Assembly (NCBI GenBank): GCA_003820635.1
Contig: RPOS01000171.1
Location: 1 to 5,976, forward strand
Length of the DNA stretch: 5,976 nt
Reading direction: 5' to 3'
Source: Verrucomicrobiaceae bacterium
Lineage (GTDB): Bacteria > Verrucomicrobiota > Verrucomicrobiae > Verrucomicrobiales > Akkermansiaceae
In this document: positions 1 to 5,313 of the stretch, one piece after another
Numbering within the stretch: the stretch's first letter is position 1
Layout: each line of letters starts with the position of its first letter
Notes under the pieces: model-generated
Seen by the model: the letters and a program-made list of their open reading frames with translations, nothing else
Databases searched by the model: none
What the model was told of the DNA's origin: nothing
Position numbers and translations under genes: made by a program

Positions 1-119
1 AAGACATAGACATAAGTGGATGCATGGGCAGCCACCGAAATGAGAAGGCTCATTGCAAGCCCCTGCATGGTTTTGAGTAATGCTGTGTTTTTCATGGTGT
101 TTTTCATGTTGTTTTTCAT
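1..119 (-). CDS. N-terminus of a secreted protein (runs off the left edge)
   Basis: This minus-strand frame is open from an ATG at 119-117 to the window edge: 39 complete codons plus two bases, with no stop. The translation begins MKNNMKNTMKNT. A hydrophobic segment (about residues 18-31, including LAMSLLISVAA) follows, then a signal peptidase I-like A-H-A site before S-T-Y-V-Y-V. Export by the Sec pathway is therefore likely. The mature protein is almost entirely outside the window, so no function can be given. The ATGs at 119, 107 and 95 are all in frame because each sits in one unit of a 12-bp tandem repeat, and the true start is ambiguous among them. The upstream leader is A-rich, with no clear Shine-Dalgarno sequence. 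The gene lies 57 bp downstream of the LamG-domain gene on the same strand, so the two may be co-transcribed. Both signal peptides end in A-H-A. Confidence 0.72.
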   Translation of the reverse strand, partial: MKNNMKNTMKNTALLKTMQGLAMSLLISVAAHASTYVYV

Positions 120-146
120 GTTGTTTTTTTGTATGTTTTTTGTTGG
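87..146 (-). repeat. 12-bp tandem repeat containing alternative start codons
   Basis: On the plus strand the unit is gtttttcatgKt. Units at 87-98, 99-110 and 111-122 are nearly identical. Units at 123-134 and 135-146 keep the period but have degenerated to T-rich sequence. Read on the minus strand, each intact unit gives M-K-N-(N/T), so the array forms the start region and first 12 codons of the partial secreted-protein gene. The 12-bp period preserves frame, so gain or loss of units would change the number of start codons and N-terminal lysines without a frameshift. Confidence 0.8.
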
Positions 147-176
147 GAGATTTGTGTTCTTTTTAGGGTTCCTGAT

Positions 177-1304
177 TCAGTTTGGCGTCACCTTGAGGCG
201 AACGAACTGTTTGCCCTCGCCGGTCACGATGTAGGACAACGATCCGCCAGGACCACTTGTATTGTCTTCGAGGCCGCTATCACTCACATCCTCCCAAGTC
301 ACGAGGTCGCTCGAGGTTTGCACCATGAATTTCGTGCCGTAGCCGGTTCTTGGGATATTGCCGCCATTGATCCAAGTGACTTTATTCGAGCCATCCAGGC
401 CGGGATTGGCGGTGAAGCCGGGGGCGGCGTTCATGAAATACTCCACGCCGTTGGGCACCCCGTCGTTATCCCAGTCGAGGTTGGCAGTCTGGCCTCCGGC
501 ATTCGCTGTAGCCCATGAGGCATAGGCCCCGGGGACATAGTCCAAAAGGTCTTCGGGCTCGAAGGCCCCCACCTCGAAGGTGAAGAGGCGGACCTCGTCG
601 ATGCTGCCACTGACGAAGTTTTGGAATTTGGCGGAACCTATCGTAAAATAGTCGTTGGCTGTGAACGGTTTCGACCCACCCAGTGGCGCGCTGACATTCA
701 GCACCCCATCGATGAAGAGTTTCACGACTCCGTTGTCGTTGACCAGAGCGATGTTATGCCAATTTCCATCCGGCGCGACTGTGCCTTGGAGAATCCCAAC
801 TCCGTTCACAATCCCAGAGTAGAAGCCATTATAGACAAATAGCCCGTAGCCACCATCAGTGCCGTTAAATACGATGCCGCGCTGGCCGTTGGCGTCTTGG
901 GTCGCGTCGTAGCACTGGATACCCCAGTTCGCATTGCCGGCGTTGGCGTTGATCGGTGGTCCGAAGAACGTGTTTTCGGCACCCGGATCGAAGGCCCAGT
1001 TGACGCTACTGCCGGGGGCTCGGGTGGCATTCACGCCCACCGTGTAATTTGCCGGGATAAGGTAATAGGGACCAAATTGGTTGTAACCCGGTGTGCTTTG
1101 TGGTTTATTCCATGGTTGCAGGTTATTGGAGCCAGCGATGTCAACAGTTATCCTTGAGCCTTGGGGTGCCTCGGGAAAGTCGTTCTCACCCCCGCGCCAG
1201 TAGGCGACGTTGGTAACGGTTGCGTGAGCGTTGCCCACGAGAAAACTCGCGAAGCAGCTAGCTGGCAGGATGATTTTGAGGAGTTTGTTTTGCGCGGTGT
1301 TCAT
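177..1304 (-). CDS. Secreted LamG/concanavalin A-like domain protein
   Basis: This 375-residue protein has a signal peptide: basic start MNTAQNKLLK, hydrophobic core to about residue 25, and predicted cleavage after A-H-A at residue 28. A LamG/pentraxin-like jelly-roll domain spans about residues 95-245. Its signs are D-G-N-W-H-N-I-A (179-186), K-L-F-I-D-G-V (195-201) and G-S-I-D-E-V-R-L-F (233-241). An acidic, probably calcium-binding motif DWDNDGVPNGVEYF (277-290) follows. The C-terminal module contains VQTSSDLVTWEDV (328-340) and ends FVRLKVTPN, a pattern common in exported proteins of Verrucomicrobiota. LamG domains usually bind glycans or other extracellular ligands. No catalytic residues or PEP-CTERM anchor are visible, so a binding or structural role outside the cytoplasm is the safest inference. 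ATG at 1304 directly precedes the signal peptide. Only a weak purine stretch (AGAAAG, about 9 nt upstream) could act as ribosome-binding site. Confidence 0.9.
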   Translation of the reverse strand: MNTAQNKLLKIILPASCFASFLVGNAHATVTNVAYWRGGENDFPEAPQGSRITVDIAGSNNLQPWNKPQSTPGYNQFGPYYLIPANYTVGVNATRAPGSSVNWAFDPGAENTFFGPPINANAGNANWGIQCYDATQDANGQRGIVFNGTDGGYGLFVYNGFYSGIVNGVGILQGTVAPDGNWHNIALVNDNGVVKLFIDGVLNVSAPLGGSKPFTANDYFTIGSAKFQNFVSGSIDEVRLFTFEVGAFEPEDLLDYVPGAYASWATANAGGQTANLDWDNDGVPNGVEYFMNAAPGFTANPGLDGSNKVTWINGGNIPRTGYGTKFMVQTSSDLVTWEDVSDSGLEDNTSGPGGSLSYIVTGEGKQFVRLKVTPN

Positions 1305-1406
1305 TGGTGCGTTCTTTCTGTTTTGGTTTTTTCAGGGTCTCGGGGTTCTTCAATGGCTGTGGCTGCGAGCTGGGACGCCGGGGGAGGCGGTTGCAATCCA
1401 CTACGA

Positions 1407-1437
1407 ATCACCAAACACTAAGTGATACGGGTGTCAA
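1407..1437 (-). promoter_or_regulatory. Possible promoter/operator region for the LamG gene
   Basis: About 100-130 bp upstream of the LamG start, the minus strand carries TTGACA (1437-1432), a perfect -35 consensus hexamer. No convincing -10 box lies 16-18 nt downstream. The same stretch holds a composite dyad on the plus strand: atcac (1407-1411) pairs with gtgat (1422-1426), and cactaagtg (1416-1424) is itself a nearly perfect small palindrome. An operator overlapping a promoter is plausible. The call rests on these short motifs only. Confidence 0.3.
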
Positions 1438-1484
1438 AGGGAAAAATGGGGTATTTTGAAAAAAGATTTCATTCCGTCTATGGC

Positions 1485-1788
1485 GTCCGGTGGGGCAGGG
1501 GTGCGGAACGCTGGCGGCGAGGGCGAAGAAGGCGGCATCATTGGCGGCATTGGCAATCACGGTTTGCGTCCAGTTGATGACATTGCCGCCGCAACTGTCG
1601 GCGCCCATGCGGTAGGCCAGCCCGCCGGGGAACGGCCCGCGGATCTGGCCCGGAGCGGGCGGTGGCAGTTGGAGGGCCGCGGCGTAAGCGACCTGCGTCG
1701 TGCCCAGAGTCAGAAGGAAGCCACCTTCCTCATGGGCGCCGACGCCGAATGCACCGAAGGTCTGATCATTGCCGGCAAACACAGCGCC
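1485..1788 (-). pseudogene. FGGY-family carbohydrate kinase fragment (both ends missing)
   Basis: An open frame on the minus strand encodes a recognisable internal part of an FGGY sugar kinase (xylulokinase/glycerol kinase superfamily, ATP-dependent phosphorylation of sugars or polyols). Visible pieces in order are AGNDQTFGAFGVG, then LLTLGTTQVAYA (the glycine/threonine-rich nucleotide-binding part of the second FGGY domain), FPGGLAYRMGADSCGGN, and FFALAASVP. Family likeness stops abruptly on both sides. Near 1788 the preceding residues become arginine-rich antisense translation of an AraC fragment. Near 1485-1500 the frame turns into unrelated low-quality sequence ending at a stop at 1408. 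Family members are about 480-520 residues; only about 95 remain. The whole N-terminal domain and the C-terminal end are absent, so this cannot be a working kinase. Sugar specificity cannot be told. Confidence 0.8.
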
Positions 1789-1928
1789 TGCTCTGCACGA
1801 CCGATGCCAAGACCCTCGACATCGCCTTCGACTGCGGGTTCTCCAGCGTGAGTTCTTTTTACGAAATGTTTTCCCGCACCTGCGGACAGTCCCCCGGGAA
1901 ATACCGCCGGATGGCACGGCGAGGCTGA
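1785..1928 (+). pseudogene. AraC-family regulator fragment (C-terminal helix-turn-helix only)
   Basis: The plus-strand frame ending at the TGA at 1926-1928 encodes RLLCTTDAKTLDIAFDCGF followed by SSVSSFYEMFSRTCGQSPGKYRR. This is the second helix-turn-helix of AraC/XylS-type activators, with the hallmark I-A-x-x-x-G-F, S-x-F and G-x-S-P-x-x-Y-R-R residues. Upstream of about 1785 the same frame is arginine-rich nonsense antisense to the kinase fragment. The sensor domain and first helix-turn-helix are therefore gone, with only about 45 of the usual 250-300 residues left. The motif itself is intact, which suggests recent loss. It abuts the FGGY fragment head to head, so the two probably formed a divergent regulator-kinase pair. 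Confidence 0.83.
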
Positions 1929-1943
1929 GCTATTCTGTGGCCC

Positions 1944-1994
1944 GTTACGCTTTGCGCGCCAGAAAGTGGGTGTTTCCCGGCATCACATGGGCCT
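1944..1994 (-). pseudogene. C-terminal relic of a second GntR-LacI-type regulator
   Basis: On the minus strand a short frame ending in TAA at 1947-1945 reads HVMPGNTHFLARKA. The intact regulator at 2778-4100 ends TWKPGKTHILPRKA, giving 8 identical residues of 14 and the same stop position. At DNA level 1944-1981 and 2777-2814 match at about 34 of 38 positions on the same strand. An in-frame TAG two codons upstream of the H shows that no coding body remains. It may be the tail of a paralogous regulator lost by deletion, or a small duplication of the neighbour's 3' end. The likeness is short, so the assignment is moderate. Confidence 0.55.
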
Positions 1995-2012
1995 AAAAGT
2001 CCGCATTGAGGC

Positions 2013-2432
2013 TCAGCTTCCAAATATCCCCACTTTGATCGCGAGGCTCGCGGGGGAGTGAATTTCCACGGTTTCGATGGTTCGCCCGTAGAGCGGGCCG
2101 AAATGCGTTTTGTCGCCAGTCAGCAATACTTGGCACTGGTGGTGGATGGATGCAGCCAACACGGGCCTATCCTTCGCCGGTAGATTCGGGGCAATCTCGG
2201 GACGCAATGGCCCGCAGGTCCTGGCGGAAGCCTCCACTTGCTTCATCAAATCCTCGAGCTCCTTCAGTGCTGTAGGAAACTTCGCCTCCAGGTTGCGTCT
2301 CGCTTCGCCCACCACGTATCCGTCCGCAACCAGAACGTGCCCGCTGGATTTCAATTGAACCAGAAAGGCACGCACCGCACCGCTGCTTTTCCCTGCCGAA
2401 AACAGGATGTTGGCATCGAGGAAGATTCGCAT
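2013..2432 (-). CDS. PIN-domain toxin (VapC-like ribonuclease) of a type II toxin-antitoxin pair
   Basis: The 139-residue protein is the size of a single PIN domain. PIN toxins are Mg2+-dependent endoribonucleases that cut tRNA, rRNA or mRNA and stop growth when freed from the antitoxin. Acidic residues fall where the family needs them: D6 in FLDANILFSA, E43 in GYVVGEARRNL, D88 in PAKDRPVLAAS and D107 in LLTGDKTHFG. The last two match the characteristic 'A-x-D-x-x-x-x-A ... T-x-D' arrangement. All four candidate catalytic acids are present, so activity is plausible. The gene starts 7 bp after the stop of the AbrB-type gene, with an AGGA ribosome-binding site overlapping that stop, as expected for translational coupling. 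The RNA target cannot be predicted. Whether it is VapC proper or one of the more general 'putative PIN toxin' families is not settled. Confidence 0.88.
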   Translation of the reverse strand: MRIFLDANILFSAGKSSGAVRAFLVQLKSSGHVLVADGYVVGEARRNLEAKFPTALKELEDLMKQVEASARTCGPLRPEIAPNLPAKDRPVLAASIHHQCQVLLTGDKTHFGPLYGRTIETVEIHSPASLAIKVGIFGS

Positions 2433-2437
2433 CGGAT

Positions 2438-2441
2438 TCCT
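2438..2441 (-). promoter_or_regulatory. Shine-Dalgarno AGGA of the toxin gene
   Basis: The minus strand reads AGGA five bases before the ATG at 2432, embedded in the TAG stop of the antitoxin gene (2442-2440). It is one of the clearer ribosome-binding sites in the window. It supports the chosen toxin start and coupling of toxin translation to antitoxin translation. Confidence 0.6.
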
Positions 2442-2676
2442 ATTTCCCGGCCTGCCCAGCCATTACCTGTTCCAGCTCGGATTCCGCTGCGTCAAACTCC
2501 GCGATCCGCTCTGGTGTGTAGATTTCCACCGGCAGCGTCAAAGCGGGACGCAAGAGGATGCCTTCTGGCGTCGTTTCGGCGATGATGCTGTCCTGCGGGC
2601 GGATTCCCGCCGCCTTCCGCAGCTCGGCAGGCAGCGCGATCAAACCGCGACCTGAAACTGAAATAGTTGCTTGCAT
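2440..2676 (-). CDS. AbrB/MazE-type antitoxin (VapB-like)
   Basis: This 78-residue protein begins MQATISVSGRGLIALPAELR. That is the swapped-hairpin AbrB/SpoVT/MazE DNA-binding domain (about residues 2-46), with the typical G-R-x-x-x-x-P-x-E-L-R-x-x-x-G-I core and an I-L-L-R-P strand closing it. The acidic C-terminal part (residues 50-72, rich in E and D) is the expected toxin-binding tail. It should bind and inhibit the PIN protein encoded directly downstream, and repress its own promoter as a dimer. I chose the ATG at 2676 because family members start right before the first beta strand; an ATG at 2688 would add M-L-A-Y. The frame stays open to 2934, but that part is antisense to the end of the regulator gene and has no family likeness. 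Neither start has a clear ribosome-binding site. Confidence 0.88.
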   Translation of the reverse strand: MQATISVSGRGLIALPAELRKAAGIRPQDSIIAETTPEGILLRPALTLPVEIYTPERIAEFDAAESELEQVMAGQAGK

Positions 2677-2719
2677 ATAGGCGAGCATGCAGCAAAGCAG
2701 AAAATCTGCAAGCGCGGTT

Positions 2720-2748
2720 TGTAGGTTCTCGAATTCGAGATTGGCCAA
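2720..2748 (-). promoter_or_regulatory. Candidate promoter and operator of the toxin-antitoxin operon
   Basis: The 101 bp between the regulator stop and the antitoxin start contain a perfect 14-bp palindrome, TCTCGAATTCGAGA (2727-2740). A weak -35-like TTGGCC (2748-2743) lies before it on the minus strand, and weak -10-like bases (CCTACA or TACAAA, around 2725-2718) lie after it. AbrB/VapB-type antitoxins commonly bind inverted repeats at their own promoter, so this palindrome is the natural candidate operator. The promoter hexamers are poor, but the palindrome is clear. Confidence 0.45.
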
Positions 2749-2777
2749 AGACGCCGATTTCTTGAATCTAGCGGATG

Positions 2778-4100
2778 TTACGCTTTGCGCGGCAGGATGT
2801 GGGTTTTTCCCGGCTTCCAAGTGGCAAGGGTGGCATTGTTGCCGAGTTGGGTATTCGCAGATTGGGCGGCGGCGATGAGATTGCGGGCCAGCGCGCGCCC
2901 GAACTGCCGCGGCGATTGTTCCATGTGGCTCCAATCGTAGGGACTTGAGAAGGGAGAATCCTCATGCTGCAGCATGGTCACTCCGTTTTCAATCCGCTCG
3001 TGCACCAAGGTTTTACCGGAAAGATCTTCGTTCCATAGTGTCACCACTCCGAGATCCCGCCCCGGCACGAGGCCGCGCCGCTCCAACTCCTGCGCGACGA
3101 AAGGCAGCAGGTTGTCATCGGCCAGATAGAGACCGTCGGCCGGTCGTTTGCTGTCGAGTATTTCGGCCAAGGCTCGACGCACCTGCCCGGCATCAAAATG
3201 CACGGATAGGGCGACGTGGTAGTCCTTGATGCCGGCACGACGAAGGGCGTGAGCGTAATAAAACCGCTCGAACTCGCATTCCCACTCGTGTTCCGCATTG
3301 AGCCAGCCGAGAAGAGCCACCCGGCGGCAGCCACCTTCAATCAAGGCCTGCGTCCCGCGTTCTACGGCCTCCACGCAGTCCAGGATCATCCCCGGTTGGT
3401 GGCGGATCGGACCACTGTAGCCGTAGGTCAGCCAGGATTTGTTCATCGCGGTGAAAAGCTCGCCATAGCTCTCGGCAACCCAGTCAATCAGCAGATAACC
3501 GTCCGTCGGATGAGCTTGGAGTCTTGCCGCCAATTCCTTTTTTCCGATGTGCTGGCCGTCTGCATCAGTAGCCCCGCAAGTCGTGATTTGATGCCCGAGT
3601 GGCGAGAGGACATCCGTCACGCCTTGGATGACAGAGGCCCTGACAGGGTCATGCCAGTGAGTGTCCACCCAGAATTGGAAATCCAGATGTCGGTCCTTCG
3701 CCAGGGGCCGCCGCCTCGTGCGGGCACCATCATCCGCAGATAGGATTTGCTGGGCTTTGAGCTTGCGGAAAAGCGGATTGCGCTTGCCGGCGTCCGCCGC
3801 GACCGGCATGCGCCGGACAAAGGTGCCGCTGCCATGGCGCTTGGCCAATATGCCGCGAGCAGCCAGATCCTCGATGGCTTCATGGGCCCGCCGGTAATCC
3901 GTGCGGAAAAGCTCTGCCAGATCGCGCACCGAGCGAAGCCGCATCCCCGCGCGCACGCTCTCGGAGGAAAGTAAATCGACCAGGGTGGCGGCAATCTCTT
4001 CGGCGGAGATGTCTGACCGCGCGGAAATGGTTTTGGTTTTCTCGGGATGGCCCACGGTGGAAGAAGATTCAGAATCGGACCACGAATTCGGGCTGGCCAC
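2778..4100 (-). CDS. GntR-LacI hybrid transcriptional regulator
   Basis: The 440-residue protein joins an N-terminal winged helix of the GntR type to a LacI/periplasmic-binding-like sensor domain, the layout of AraR of Bacillus. The winged helix spans about residues 30-97, with SVRDLAELF (57-65), the recognition region DYRRAHEAIEDLAARGIL (68-85) and wing HGSGTFVRR (89-97). The sensor covers about 135-425, with typical segments ERGTQALIEGGCRRVALLGW (247-266) and PADGLYLADDNLLPFVAQEL (320-339). Such proteins release DNA when a small ligand, usually a sugar, binds. The start is a GTG at 4100. The next in-frame option is GTG at 4055, since the first internal ATG lies inside the winged helix. Neither has a Shine-Dalgarno sequence, so the first 25 residues are uncertain. 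It follows two URO-D-like genes on the same strand after 120 bp, and these are its likely targets. The ligand is unknown. Confidence 0.88.
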   Translation of the reverse strand: MASPNSWSDSESSSTVGHPEKTKTISARSDISAEEIAATLVDLLSSESVRAGMRLRSVRDLAELFRTDYRRAHEAIEDLAARGILAKRHGSGTFVRRMPVAADAGKRNPLFRKLKAQQILSADDGARTRRRPLAKDRHLDFQFWVDTHWHDPVRASVIQGVTDVLSPLGHQITTCGATDADGQHIGKKELAARLQAHPTDGYLLIDWVAESYGELFTAMNKSWLTYGYSGPIRHQPGMILDCVEAVERGTQALIEGGCRRVALLGWLNAEHEWECEFERFYYAHALRRAGIKDYHVALSVHFDAGQVRRALAEILDSKRPADGLYLADDNLLPFVAQELERRGLVPGRDLGVVTLWNEDLSGKTLVHERIENGVTMLQHEDSPFSSPYDWSHMEQSPRQFGRALARNLIAAAQSANTQLGNNATLATWKPGKTHILPRKA

Positions 4101-4112
4101 TGTGAAGTGGCC
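4095..4112. promoter_or_regulatory. Inverted repeat over the regulator's GTG start
   Basis: GGCCAC (4095-4100) and GTGGCC (4107-4112) form a perfect 6-bp inverted repeat with a 6-bp spacer. The GTG start codon of the regulator is the last three bases of the left arm read on the minus strand. It could be an operator for self-repression, or an mRNA hairpin hiding the start. Short GC-rich repeats also arise by chance. Confidence 0.35.
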
Positions 4113-4117
4113 GGTGA

Positions 4118-4160
4118 TTTCGGGCTGAGCGAAACCTAGGATTCAGGGCGTGATTGTCGA
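4118..4160 (-). promoter_or_regulatory. Possible promoter and operator upstream of the regulator gene
   Basis: On the minus strand, TCGACA (4160-4155) and TAGGTT (4138-4133) are spaced 16 nt apart and loosely resemble -35 and -10 boxes. Overlapping the end of the -10 is an imperfect 17-bp palindrome, TTTCG-N7-CGAAA (4118-4134), 17 bp before the GTG start. A repressor bound there would block transcription, so self-control of the GntR-LacI gene is plausible. The intergenic stretch 4113-4220 shows no strong hairpin followed by a T-run, so read-through from the URO-D genes is also possible. Confidence 0.28.
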
Positions 4161-4220
4161 GCATTTCATCAGGCTGGCAGGCATAAGCTGAGCCGGCGGA
4201 ATACAAGCACGCACCGATGA

Positions 4221-5288
4221 TCACGGCGCCGAGCTTGTCGCATGCGGTATCGGCTCCCGGTAGCACCCGAACTCATGGGCGGCACGGACGAGAGCATGGA
4301 TGTTTTCCGGCGGAGTTCCGGGCGGAATCGCGCAACCGGAATTCAGGATAAACCGCCCGCCGGGCTTCCAGATCCGGATGAGTTCCCCAGCGGCAGCGCG
4401 CACCTGCTCCACCGTCCCGCGCCCGATGATTCCGCTGGGGTCGATGTTGCCGAAGAGCACATGACCCGCTCCCGCCGTGGCTTTTGCCCGCGCCGCATCC
4501 GTCTTGTAATCGAGCTCGAATCCGCACCACGGATATTCCGCGAATTGCCCGACGATCGACGAAGTGTTCCCGCAAACGTGGATCAAGGTGAAGATGCCGT
4601 CTGCCGCAAGATCCTTGACCAACCGTTCCTGATACGGGCGGGCGAACGTGGCGAACATTGATGGGGAAACGACATCCGGGCCGGAGGAACTGTCTCCCAA
4701 CGAGGTGAAATGCGCCCCCGCCTCATACAGGGCCCGATGAACGGCGAGGTGGCTCCGATAACAAAGCTCCAGCAACGCATGCACCGCTTCGGTGGATTCC
4801 TCGTCGGTGAGATCCATCAGGAAGTCCTCCATTCCGCGCAGGAGTCCGGCTAGGGAAAACGCGCACTGGTCGGCATTGGCACGAATGCTGACGGTATCGC
4901 CCGTTTCACGCGCGAGGATGCGCACGGCTTCGAGCAGCACAGGAATACGCCCGTCTTTGAGTGGGTCAACCTCGCGCAGATGCCCGATCTCCGTGATGTC
5001 TTGAATGGCGGGCCCGGCAATATGACCGGGAGCCCCCGGCGTCGCGTCCCGACGCGCCCCCATCGCCTCGGCCAGCATCGTCGTATCGAGATCGATGAGG
5101 ATGCAGTCGTGGCCGTATGTCTCGACAGCCTGCAAATGGGCCTTGGCCGCGCACTCAGGATCGGTCAGATAATCCTCGAGCCGCATGCCGGCCTCTTCGA
5201 CGGCCGGAAGAAAATTATGCAGGCACACCGGCACCCGGTCGGGGATCTGTCCGTCGATGACGGCTTGGACGCGTTGGCGGGAATTCAT
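4221..5288 (-). CDS. URO-D superfamily protein, MtaA/CmuA-like methyltransferase type
   Basis: This complete 355-residue protein belongs to the uroporphyrinogen decarboxylase superfamily (TIM barrel). Signs are the N-terminal RVQAVIDGQIPDRVPV, LGDSSSGPDVVSPSMF (197-212), the barrel segment HVCGNTSSI (237-245), LFGNIDPSGII (278-288) and GGRFILNSGCAIPPGTPPEN (310-329). H237, C239 and C319 form the H-x-C...C zinc site of methylcobalamin-dependent methyltransferases such as MtaA, MtbA and CmuA. The arginine-rich substrate motif near the N-terminus of true HemE is absent. The likely chemistry is transfer of a methyl group between a corrinoid protein and a thiol or other acceptor; the substrate is unknown. 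The gene starts 25 bp after the related gene upstream and precedes a GntR-LacI regulator, suggesting a ligand-induced catabolic operon. The ATG at 5288 fits the family N-terminus but has no Shine-Dalgarno sequence. Confidence 0.87.
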   Translation of the reverse strand: MNSRQRVQAVIDGQIPDRVPVCLHNFLPAVEEAGMRLEDYLTDPECAAKAHLQAVETYGHDCILIDLDTTMLAEAMGARRDATPGAPGHIAGPAIQDITEIGHLREVDPLKDGRIPVLLEAVRILARETGDTVSIRANADQCAFSLAGLLRGMEDFLMDLTDEESTEAVHALLELCYRSHLAVHRALYEAGAHFTSLGDSSSGPDVVSPSMFATFARPYQERLVKDLAADGIFTLIHVCGNTSSIVGQFAEYPWCGFELDYKTDAARAKATAGAGHVLFGNIDPSGIIGRGTVEQVRAAAGELIRIWKPGGRFILNSGCAIPPGTPPENIHALVRAAHEFGCYREPIPHATSSAP

Positions 5289-5313
5289 AGGATGTGGTGG
5301 TTGAGTTCAGGGT

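Noticed and set aside
87..146. CRISPR-like array
   Set aside because: The units are contiguous 12-mers without spacers and are coding in part.
16..234. Plus-strand frame with a phenylalanine/methionine-rich 'membrane' stretch
   Set aside because: It is the antisense reading of the 12-bp tandem repeat and the signal peptide region. The minus-strand reading gives a proper signal peptide, and the plus-strand frame runs into the antisense of the LamG gene.
1456..1851. Plus-strand frame of 131 codons in the kinase fragment region
   Set aside because: The composition is antisense-like (G/A-rich), with no family motif, and the opposite strand carries recognisable kinase sequence.
1408..1917. 169-codon minus-strand frame as a complete gene
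   Set aside because: Only the middle (about 1485-1788) has FGGY kinase likeness. The first 43 residues are antisense of the AraC fragment and the last 25 or so are unrelated, so it is a chance open frame around a gene fragment.
1924..2017. GCTGAGC / GCTCAGC inverted pair as insertion-sequence ends
   Set aside because: It is only 7 bp, there is no transposase or target duplication between or around the arms, and one arm lies partly in the toxin coding sequence.
2677..2934. Long N-terminal extension of the antitoxin frame
   Set aside because: It is arginine/proline-rich, overlaps the regulator's 3' end on the same strand in another frame, and the AbrB domain starts right after the ATG at 2676.
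2945..3743. Plus-strand frames of 94 and 175 codons over the regulator
   Set aside because: The minus-strand frame has a full GntR-LacI domain layout across this interval. The plus-strand frames show no recognisable domains and no plausible starts.
4069..4266. 65-codon minus-strand frame between the URO-D gene and the regulator
   Set aside because: It overlaps both genes. A short hydrophobic start is visible, but there is no ribosome-binding site and no family likeness.
4221..5288. True uroporphyrinogen decarboxylase (HemE, haem synthesis)
   Set aside because: The N-terminal arginine-containing porphyrin-binding motif of HemE is absent. The H-x-C...C zinc set and the regulatory context fit the MtaA/CmuA branch better.
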